From NCBI RefSeq assembly GCF_003334855.1, contig NZ_QOWE01000022.1:62001-126000 (forward strand): DNA of 64,000 nucleotides, given 5' to 3'. The notes below the pieces were generated by a model. The model was not told the DNA's origin, did not search any database, and worked only from the letters and a program-made list of their open reading frames with translations. This document shows positions 26,847 to 33,487 of this stretch, piece by piece (the stretch's first letter is position 1; each line of letters starts with the position of its first letter). The translations under genes and the position numbers were made by a program. This stretch comes from Larkinella punicea. GTDB lineage: Bacteria; Bacteroidota; Bacteroidia; Cytophagales; Spirosomataceae.

Positions 26847-27197
26847 ATGAAACTTATCAAGATCGACCCCGCAGCCCAGACCATTGAGGTCATTGATACG
26901 GCTGCTACCCTCCACGATTTTTATCAGATTATCGGCTGCCGTTGCATCGACGTTTGCGCCCGGCAAGGGGACGGTGACGCCCTCACGGTAGATGATGAGG
27001 CCCTTTTTCAACGACCGCAGCCACTGGCCTTTTCATTCGGCGGATATGGCCCCATTCACGGCATAGCGGTCTTGTCTGGAAGCGACGAAGAAGGAGAAAC
27101 GACGGAGCCTAAAATGGGCATCGAAGCCGCTAAAAGAATGGTGTCGTGGCTGGAAGCCGCTTACACCGCCCCCTATTTCCGAGTCACCTCTTTTTAG
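26847..27197 (+). CDS. DUF3846-like small plasmid protein
   Basis: 116 residues. The segment DGDALTVDDEALFQRPQPL followed by FGGYGPIHGIAVLSGSDEEG matches the layout of DUF3846 proteins found on phages and plasmids (a 'D.L.VDdEgl' strand then a 'G..vi.G...' strand). Function unknown for the family. The C-terminal helix is IEAAKRMVSWLEAA. Driven by the second shared-box promoter; the next gene begins 48 bp later. Confidence 0.6.
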   Translation: MKLIKIDPAAQTIEVIDTAATLHDFYQIIGCRCIDVCARQGDGDALTVDDEALFQRPQPLAFSFGGYGPIHGIAVLSGSDEEGETTEPKMGIEAAKRMVSWLEAAYTAPYFRVTSF

Positions 27198-27245
27198 TCA
27201 AACCGGGTAGACTGCAATCGGTAGTCTACCCTAATCCAATCCGCT

Positions 27246-27860
27246 ATGTATCAGATTATCACTAGTCAGGAACAGAAAAGAGGTTGCGGCTACCGGAAAC
27301 CGGGAGGGTTTTACTTTGTCGCCGGGAAATCAGCCCGACCCTGTGCTAAACTTCCCATCGAAGTTAGCATTTGCCCTTGCTGTAGTCAGGGCATTCAATT
27401 CAATCGCGGCTTTACGTGGGTGTCTTCGGTTCTGATCGAACAGCAACCCTGTCGGCTGGCCGGATGCTCGGACTGTTTCCCCTTCAAAGTCATGAAGCGT
27501 TACGGTTTGATGTGGGTAGGGGAGAAGTTCTATAAAACCCCGGCTGCCTTTTCCGCCGAAGCCGCCAAAATGGGCGTTTCCAAGCGGTTACCGTTCATCC
27601 CGAAAGGATTTACCATTGGCGTCGATTGGATTCTGCTGGCGCACCGGAAATGCCCCTTTGAAACCGAAAACGGGATTGAGCTGAAGCCCGGCATTTTCAC
27701 CGCCTTTTGCCCATCACAGATTGATTACATCGTGAAGGGAGACGAGTCAGACGATTTTTTAAATGACCTCTATGACAAAGGGGTACGACTGATCGACGTC
27801 ATCCCGGAAGGGGAGAGCGAACAAGGTAAAATTATCCCGCTTCATCCTGAACTTCAATAA
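27246..27860 (+). CDS. Cys-rich zinc-ribbon-like hypothetical protein
   Basis: 204 residues. Cysteines cluster as SICPCCSQGI and CRLAGCSDCF, about 37 residues apart, with further Cys in RGCGYR and HRKCPF; these look like one or two structural zinc sites. No membrane segment. The rest includes GVDWILLAHRK and DLYDKGVRLIDVIPE. I do not recognise a family; comparable proteins occur among uncharacterised phage and plasmid genes. A terminator follows directly. Confidence 0.6.
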   Translation: MYQIITSQEQKRGCGYRKPGGFYFVAGKSARPCAKLPIEVSICPCCSQGIQFNRGFTWVSSVLIEQQPCRLAGCSDCFPFKVMKRYGLMWVGEKFYKTPAAFSAEAAKMGVSKRLPFIPKGFTIGVDWILLAHRKCPFETENGIELKPGIFTAFCPSQIDYIVKGDESDDFLNDLYDKGVRLIDVIPEGESEQGKIIPLHPELQ

Positions 27861-27870
27861 CTCACTTTAG

Positions 27871-27900
27871 GCACCCGGCAACTCCCTCGCCGGGTGCTCT
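27871..27900 (+). terminator. Hairpin terminator
   Basis: GCACCCGGC (27871-27879) pairs exactly with GCCGGGTGC (27889-27897), followed by TCTTTC. It separates the Cys-rich gene from the nuclease-like pseudogene. Confidence 0.7.
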
Positions 27901-27926
27901 TTCAAACCTTACTCCCCTTTACAACG

Positions 27927-28588
27927 ATGGATTACCGTTCCATTTCCCGCTACACAAACAGCGATCTGACTGAGTTTCGCAACCTGTTTTCTGGCTACCC
28001 AGTAAAGCCAATGGGTCCCGCTCAGGAGTTTGGTACTGCCTTCCACGAATTGATCTTAGAACAGGAATTAACCATCGAACTGACGACCGCTCGTCAGAAA
28101 CAGGTCGACCAGATTCGAAATGCGTTGCAGAAAGACAGCTTCGCCCGGCTGGTGTTACAGGAAGCCCGAAAGGAGGTTATCGAACTATGGGACGATGATC
28201 AAACGGGATTGCCCTGTAAATCCCGACTCGATCTGTGGCTACCATCCGAAGAGATGATTGTGGACGTAAAGACCACCAGCGCGCGCAATTACCGGGAATT
28301 TTTAGCCAGTTGTCTGGAGTGCGATTATGATGGCAGCGGCCAACCGTCGCCAAAGCGCGTTCTATCGACAGCAAACCCCATGCTTACCGGTTCGTTTTAT
28401 TGGGGGTTCAGAAACAGGCTCCCTTTAGCATCTTCTATTTTGAGGCAACCGCCTGCAAGGGTTGTATTGAAGGAGGCAGGAAGAAATATCAGGCCCTGCT
28501 CCGGGAAGTCCGCAAATGCAATTTTCAGCCATCGTCTTGGGCGCTTAATACCATCGCCATTCAACCGCTAACCCGTCAGGCCAGCTAA
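27927..28588 (+). pseudogene. PD-(D/E)XK nuclease-like gene broken by two frameshifts
   Basis: From the ATG at 27927 the first frame gives MDYRSISRYTNSDLTEF, AQEFGTAFHELIL, then the catalytic-type motif SRLDLWLPSEEMIVDVKTT (D...DxK) up to SCLECDYD near 28330. The expected continuation jumps to a second frame for RRQSAFYR (~28345-28370) and to a third for DSKPHAYRFVLLGVQKQAPF onward, ending at 28588. Two single-base-class indels within ~50 bp thus break a ~220-residue RecB/Cas4-like exonuclease domain. The motifs on both sides are intact, so decay is recent or the breaks are sequencing errors. Confidence 0.75.
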
Positions 28589-28607
28589 CCCATAACCCCT
28601 TAAAGCT

Positions 28608-28943
28608 ATGTTTTTCGCTAAAATTACGACGCTGCACAATCCCAAAAACAGCCTACAGACCTATTTAAGGGAGCAGGTTGCCAAACTCGACGGCTTGAAC
28701 GTGGAGGAGCCTCAAGATTTTTACGCCCATTTACACACGATGGTTCTCCGGGCGAATGCCCGGTACAACCGCTGTACACCTCTCAAAGCCTACCTTCAAA
28801 AAGCCTACGTAGTGGGCGATTTGCTTACCGGCATACATGGGCTGGTTCAAATCAATTTGTATCAACAGAAGGGTGTTTTTGGCGAAACGCTGGGCATTGG
28901 TGAGCAAGCCGCAGTCGAAGGCGTACAAACCTCGATCTTCTAA
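28608..28943 (+). CDS. Hypothetical protein (111 aa)
   Basis: 111 residues, mainly helical (KNSLQTYLREQVAKLDG, DFYAHLHTMVLRANARY, PLKAYLQKAYVVGDLL), no signal or membrane helix. Starts 19 bp after the broken nuclease gene, probably the same transcript. Not recognised; a 32-bp palindrome follows its stop by 11 bp. Confidence 0.55.
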   Translation: MFFAKITTLHNPKNSLQTYLREQVAKLDGLNVEEPQDFYAHLHTMVLRANARYNRCTPLKAYLQKAYVVGDLLTGIHGLVQINLYQQKGVFGETLGIGEQAAVEGVQTSIF

Positions 28944-28954
28944 TTAGAAAATGG

Positions 28955-28986
28955 ATCGTGTACATACCGTACGGTATGTACACGAT
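28955..28986. repeat. Perfect 32-bp palindrome
   Basis: A perfect self-complementary 32-mer with no spacer, centred between 28970 and 28971, core ACATACCGTACGGTATGT. It could be an operator for a dimeric regulator or a cruciform-type terminator after the 111-aa gene. Confidence 0.8.
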
Positions 28987-29064
28987 TTAAATTGCCCATA
29001 CTGGACTATACAAATCCTTATTCCAGTTTGAGGGTTCAAATTGGAAACCAACCCTATTTTGATC

Positions 29065-29271
29065 ATGAAGGCCAAGGCCACTATTGAACTGCTTACCGCT
29101 GGAAAGGAGATTGAGGACATTAAAAATGCCCTCGCCAGTCTAATTGCAATCAACTACGAAATCCTGATTATCGGAGAGTCAAAAGAAACGGCATGGGGCT
29201 TTCTGACGAAAGTGGTTATGACCAAGGATACGGATAACCTAAAACTTACAATCTACAAGAACTCAAATTAA
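29065..29271 (+). CDS. Small hypothetical protein (68 aa)
   Basis: 68 residues from the ATG at 29065 (MKAKATIELL); an in-frame TTG at 29041 is an alternative. Alpha/beta composition, with helix EIEDIKNALASLIAI and strands YEILIIGES and LKLTIYKN. Not recognised. The next small gene begins 4 bp after its stop, so the two are likely co-expressed. Confidence 0.5.
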   Translation: MKAKATIELLTAGKEIEDIKNALASLIAINYEILIIGESKETAWGFLTKVVMTKDTDNLKLTIYKNSN

Positions 29272-29275
29272 TGCC

Positions 29276-29500
29276 ATGGCCATCACGGATCAACTCACCG
29301 AATTCAATAAAAAGCGGTTCAAACAATACTGGACCCGCAAAGGATATACCGTTGCCCATGCTCGAAATATACTGTTTCGGCTGTATGGTATCGAGTGCAA
29401 TCAGGCTGCCGTCGATGCTGAGGTTGATCCGGTTGTTGATCCTGAATTGAGCAGCCAGGCACGTGCTCAACTGGTGTCCAATAATCCGGGAAAAGAATAG
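29276..29500 (+). CDS. Small hypothetical protein (74 aa)
   Basis: 74 residues beginning MAITDQLTEFNKKRFKQYW. The N-terminal half (TRKGYTVAHARNILFRLYGIE) is helical and basic; the tail is acidic and Val/Asp-rich. Could be a small nucleic-acid-binding protein; no firm family. Confidence 0.5.
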   Translation: MAITDQLTEFNKKRFKQYWTRKGYTVAHARNILFRLYGIECNQAAVDAEVDPVVDPELSSQARAQLVSNNPGKE

Positions 29501-29605
29501 ACAGAGCGGTACTTTCCTCGCAGATTTTTTACATGGAACCTAATAAAATAATTACTTCATGGAAGCAAATTTTGTAATATTGAATCCCACTGAACAATTG
29601 CTACT

Positions 29606-30010
29606 GTGTTGGAACAGATCGATGAGCACATACTCCAGGTTGCAACCAATCATTTAGCGGCCGCTGAGCATGCTAAACAATTACTGGAGAAAGCGGAAGA
29701 TCGGCTCATTTCCGGTTCTCCGGGTACCATCAGTCTGAAACGGTACGGCCACCGGCCATTATCTCAGAATGATGTCGATAGTATTATCAACGCCCTTGGA
29801 TCTGACGTCGACAAACAGGCGATCGCTAATTTAGGGAACGCGCAGCGAGCATTATCGGAGCGCCTGAAAGGTACTGCACACGTTGGGCTTGTCATCGAGC
29901 AGGCCCATATCCCTTATGCTCAGTATTATCAGCGATCGCTAAAGCCGGAACTTTGGAAACCGGAGCAAATGGTAGCCGTCGTTGAGGTTTTGAAGCGGCT
30001 GCGCGTATAG
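29606..30010 (+). CDS. Hypothetical helical protein (134 aa)
   Basis: 134 residues from a GTG at 29606 (a TTG follows at 29609). Long helices (EQIDEHILQVATNHLAAAEHAKQ, DVDSIINALGSDVDK) dominate. The upstream ~85 bp are AT-rich with ATG(G)AA-type boxes similar to the two shared promoters. It ends 148 bp before the convergent rep gene, so a plasmid maintenance role is conceivable. Not recognised. Confidence 0.5.
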   Translation: MLEQIDEHILQVATNHLAAAEHAKQLLEKAEDRLISGSPGTISLKRYGHRPLSQNDVDSIINALGSDVDKQAIANLGNAQRALSERLKGTAHVGLVIEQAHIPYAQYYQRSLKPELWKPEQMVAVVEVLKRLRV

Positions 30011-30158
30011 TCGTTTACAAAACTGTCTGGGTATGATTATTGGATTGGATCAATTAGTGCAAATTGGGATATTTTCCACTTTCCTCAGTAGAGGGTTGCT
30101 CGTAAGTCCGGTTTTTTGCCAGCTTCAGATTGCTATACTACATTCGAATAGTGATCGC

Positions 30159-31262
30159 TTATTGCTTAAACAAATCACCATTAATAATACTAGCCAATGT
30201 CTGTACCCCTCCGAATCGCTTGTTTTCCGCGGGCGTCTGCGTGAATGTCAATTCGGGAGCGCTAGTGGCTTTATCGGGTTTAACCTGATCGATTCCCAAG
30301 GACTTAACCAGATAGGCAGTGGGATTCTTTACGCCTGGACGTAAACCATTAGTCAACTCCGAATGAATCCGGTAGAATGTATCCAGAAGCTCAAATTCAG
30401 AGGTAATCAGATCCTTTTGCCACCTTGTCAATTTGTATTTTGCCAGCAAAGGCCAGGCTAACTGAACTGCCTCATGAATTGACATCCCCCTGAGCGCTTG
30501 TCGGTCCTGCTCAACGCCTTGCTCGGCTAATTGTCGATCAGTTTTCACCGTAAATTCGAGCTCCAGGACCTTCTTACCTGACTTTTGGGATGGATTCCAG
30601 TCGAGGGCAATGTTTGCCTTTTCATGCAGTTCCTTCTGAGAAACAACGAGCGCATTCAGTACAAAATCATTATAACGATAGGTTTCCGGGCAATTAAGCA
30701 TTCTGCGAAGCTCATCGACTGCGTACCGAAACCGGTACTGGCCACGGTGAAAATACATTGAGACAATCTCAAACATTCTTTTCGCATAAACGGAAGCCAG
30801 CGAAAGCATGACTTCGTTTTCATATTGGGTATAGCGTTGACCCAATTCGGCAAAATATGGCACTACATTGGCCAGCATGGTAATTTCAATAACCTTTAGG
30901 CCATCCGCCCCAATTCCAGATTGTACTAGAGGGAAAGGTGTTATAAAAGTGAAATCACCCTTTTTGTCATCCCTAAATGACATTCTTTTTTTACTTAATG
31001 ACTCAGCCGCTTTAACAACCTGATCGTATCTTGATTTGGTCAATTGTTGAATCGGAATTTGAATCAGGACATTTACACGGGGCTCTATTTTTCCTTTTAC
31101 GGCCATGTTGCCAAGCTGGTTCACTACTAAGGTCACAATGTTTTTTTCGAGTTCGGTAAACTCCTGGCGTGACTCCGTGAAGAGGTTAGATTGGTAATTG
31201 GTCGAGTATTTAATAAAGGTTGGCTGAGTAAATGCCAGTGAGTCCGAAGGTTCTTGATCCAT
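30159..31262 (-). CDS. rep: Rep_3-family plasmid replication initiator
   Basis: 367 residues with the two winged-helix layout of RepB/RepE-type initiators: FTELEKNIVTLVVNQLG, VLIQIPIQQLTKSRYDQV, LSLASVYAKRMFEIVSMY and the family-typical YAVDELRRMLNCPETYRYNDF. Initiators of this family bind iterons to open the origin. Nine iteron copies lie directly upstream of its start, which fixes the assignment. It is transcribed away from the iterons and can autorepress there. The C-terminal ~80 residues are less conserved and Pro/Thr-rich. Confidence 0.92.
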   Translation of the reverse strand: MDQEPSDSLAFTQPTFIKYSTNYQSNLFTESRQEFTELEKNIVTLVVNQLGNMAVKGKIEPRVNVLIQIPIQQLTKSRYDQVVKAAESLSKKRMSFRDDKKGDFTFITPFPLVQSGIGADGLKVIEITMLANVVPYFAELGQRYTQYENEVMLSLASVYAKRMFEIVSMYFHRGQYRFRYAVDELRRMLNCPETYRYNDFVLNALVVSQKELHEKANIALDWNPSQKSGKKVLELEFTVKTDRQLAEQGVEQDRQALRGMSIHEAVQLAWPLLAKYKLTRWQKDLITSEFELLDTFYRIHSELTNGLRPGVKNPTAYLVKSLGIDQVKPDKATSAPELTFTQTPAENKRFGGVQTLASIINGDLFKQ

Positions 31263-31333
31263 AAGCTTATGCAGTGGAGGTCCTAGTTGTAAATATATAT
31301 AACAAGTTTATAAGTTGCAACCTTGTTTTTCAA

Positions 31334-31614
31334 CCTACCAAACCTTGTTTTTACCCATTTAGGCTAATGGCATTTACAAAGAATAAAGAGAAGAAGAGAC
31401 TAAGGACTGAGTAGTAGTACTATAAAACATAGTTTTAGTACTAAAATTAGACCTCTATTTGTAGTACCTACCAAACCTTGTTTTTCAAATCGGGTACCTA
31501 CCAAACCTTGTTATTGAGTCTACCAAAACTTGTAATAGTACCTACTGAACCTTGTTATTACATGTCTTTAAAACCTACCAAACCTTGTTTTTCGACCTAC
31601 TAAACCTTGTTTTT
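31334..31614 (+). repeat. Iteron array of the plasmid origin
   Basis: Direct repeats of CCTACCAAACCTTGTTTTT start at 31334, 31467, 31497, 31519, 31541, 31574 and 31596, with small changes (for example CTACTGAACCTTGTTATT at 31541). Neighbouring copies are 22 bp apart (31497-31519-31541 and 31574-31596) or about 30-33 bp, so they face the same side of the helix. Half-copies lie at ~31315, ~31782 and ~32765. Confidence 0.92.
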
Positions 31615-31708
31615 CTTCTTGTAACTTTTTGTGAATCAAAAGGTTAAGGGCCTCTTAAATCAATCAAATAAAAAAAAGATAAAGATTAAAAATCAAAAAA
31701 GTGATTTA

Positions 31709-31722
31709 TTGGAAAGGGGAAA
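31709..31722 (+). promoter_or_regulatory. Shared upstream box, copy 3
   Basis: TTGGAAAGGGGAAA is identical to the boxes at 25864 and 26730. It lies inside the origin region, 156 bp before the 237-aa gene. A small dyad GTTTAC-GTAAAC follows at ~31745-31765. Confidence 0.6.
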
Positions 31723-31877
31723 GAGGTTCAAAAAGAGTATATTTGTTTACTTTTACGGTAAACGACAGAGTATTTAGCTGTTATACCAAACCTTGTAATA
31801 GAAATACTGATTTACTCTATTAATCTTTCGGTAGAGTAGGAGCCCGTTCGACCTACTTCAACATTCCCTTACCAACG

Positions 31878-32591
31878 ATGACCAAACGCATTGATTCCGC
31901 CCCGCTGGCGGCTATCCGCTTAGCGCTGAAAGATCAGGCCATAACTCTGCAACCGGTCATGAACCAGGTTTCGGCCCTACCAATCGATGCCGATCTGGAA
32001 TATTATTTTGTGCCCGCCGACTACATGAAATTTTACCAGCCCTACCATCGCCCGGGACAGCCACTTAAAAATCTCAAACTTATCAATTACGAGCGACCCG
32101 CTATTTCACTCTCTTTCTATTTTAAACATAAATATAAAATTAAGCGGGATATCGATCCCCAGGAGGTCATGCGTCATGTAAAGGAGCACCGCGATAGTCT
32201 GCTAAATAAATCTCTAACTAGTGTACTTAGTATTGGGGAACAGAAGGAGCTTCAGGAAACCGACGACCTGCTGCGGCAGATCAGAGACAACCCCGAAGCT
32301 TACCAGTACTGCTTTAGTAACTACCACCACTACTACAAGTATTGGTATTGCTCTTACCGTTATTTTGAAGATGAGGACAAAACCCAGGCCGCTTCGGGAA
32401 CCGAGCACTTGTTGAAACACACTGAGCGGTTGGAAGGAAATCGCATCGAGCGAATGAATATCATTTTCGTCGATCCCTACTATATCACGCGTCAGGTACC
32501 CCAGGATAATAAGCTCATCGACCGGGAATTGGATACCTATCCGACCCGGATCAGGCAAGGCACGATTACGCTTTACGTGCGAAAATTGTAA
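31878..32591 (+). CDS. Hypothetical protein next to the origin (237 aa)
   Basis: 237 residues, cytosolic, unusually rich in Tyr (YHHYYKYWYCSYRYFEDE around residue 150) and charged residues. Begins MTKRIDSAPLAAIRLALKD. No recognised motif. It is the first gene right of the iterons and carries the shared upstream box, so a role in replication control or copy number is a reasonable guess only. The 237 bp after it contain partial iterons (for example GTAGACCAAATCTTGTAAG at ~32764) and no gene. Confidence 0.6.
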   Translation: MTKRIDSAPLAAIRLALKDQAITLQPVMNQVSALPIDADLEYYFVPADYMKFYQPYHRPGQPLKNLKLINYERPAISLSFYFKHKYKIKRDIDPQEVMRHVKEHRDSLLNKSLTSVLSIGEQKELQETDDLLRQIRDNPEAYQYCFSNYHHYYKYWYCSYRYFEDEDKTQAASGTEHLLKHTERLEGNRIERMNIIFVDPYYITRQVPQDNKLIDRELDTYPTRIRQGTITLYVRKL

Positions 32592-32828
32592 TCTCCTTTT
32601 TAAATCCTAAGTAGAGATTTATGAGCGAATCTGTATAATCTTGATTTTCAAACCATCGGTAGAATAATGGGAGGTTGCCAACCTTGTCGTTTAAGCCGTG
32701 GAACAGGCTGATTATCAGGTAGGTTTCATATTAAGTCCCTGATTTCCAAAAGTTTCGTAAGAAGTAGACCAAATCTTGTAAGTCGATTTGTCACCCGATT
32801 GGGCGGCTTATTGGTTATAAGATAATTA

Positions 32829-33359
32829 ATGTATCGATCTATGGAAGCACATAAACAACATGAGGGGCAAGCCCAGCCAGGTCATTCCACGTTCCCTCAC
32901 GGACCCACCCATGGGCCACACTACAGAAAACTGGCTATAATGACTGGTCTATCATTCGCGTCCATGTATGTACTAATGTACTCGATGGTCGACCGGTTTG
33001 CCAACGTAATTCCGAACGTTAATCAGATGTACATGGCAGTCCTGATGACCATGCCTATGGTCATTATTGAAGTTCTGCTGATGTCATCCATGTATATGGA
33101 CAAACGGCGCAATACCCTCATCATTGCTGTCAGTACCCTTACACTGATCGGGTTCTTCCTGCTTATCCGTCAGCAGGGATTTGTTGGCGATAGAGAGTTT
33201 GCCAAGTCCATGATTCCGCACCATGCTGCGGCTATCCTAATGGCAAAAGAAGCGAAGCTGACGGATCCTGACCTACAAAAGCTCCAGCAGGACATTATTA
33301 CAGCCCAAGAAAAGGAAATAAAGCAAATGAAGGACAAACTAGCCCAGTTAGACAAATAG
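32829..33359 (+). CDS. DUF305 membrane protein, copper island
   Basis: 176 residues. A His-rich start (MEAHKQHEGQAQPGHST) is followed by three membrane helices (LAIMTGLSFASMYVLMYSM, MYMAVLMTMPMVIIEVLLMSS, TLIIAVSTLTLIGFFLLI) and a C-terminal DUF305 unit with SMIPHHAAAILMAKEAK. DUF305 proteins carry HH-type motifs and occur mainly in copper/silver clusters; a metal-binding role is likely but not proven. First gene of the copper region and probably co-transcribed with the multicopper oxidase downstream. Confidence 0.8.
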   Translation: MYRSMEAHKQHEGQAQPGHSTFPHGPTHGPHYRKLAIMTGLSFASMYVLMYSMVDRFANVIPNVNQMYMAVLMTMPMVIIEVLLMSSMYMDKRRNTLIIAVSTLTLIGFFLLIRQQGFVGDREFAKSMIPHHAAAILMAKEAKLTDPDLQKLQQDIITAQEKEIKQMKDKLAQLDK

Positions 33360-33487
33360 CAATGGGCGGCTTTTAGGGCTAAATTCTAAAGGTTCAAAAT
33401 ACCATATATCTATATAACAGGCAGCCCTTCCATCTGACAGGGTTGCATTTCAGTTCGATCAGAATAAATACACTGAGTACGATAACT

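Larger units (their letters stand above)
31263..31877. other. Vegetative replication origin (oriV)
   Basis: A 615-bp gene-free region between the rep start and the next rightward gene. It holds the iteron set (31334-31614), an outlier copy at ~31782-31800, and a strongly A-rich block at 31656-31705 that could melt during initiation. I did not find an unambiguous DnaA box. Confidence 0.85.

Noticed and set aside
31334-31614. Regular repeats as a CRISPR array
   Set aside because: Repeats are 19 bp with spacers of 3-14 bp, all next to a Rep_3 gene; there are no spacer-length units and no cas genes.
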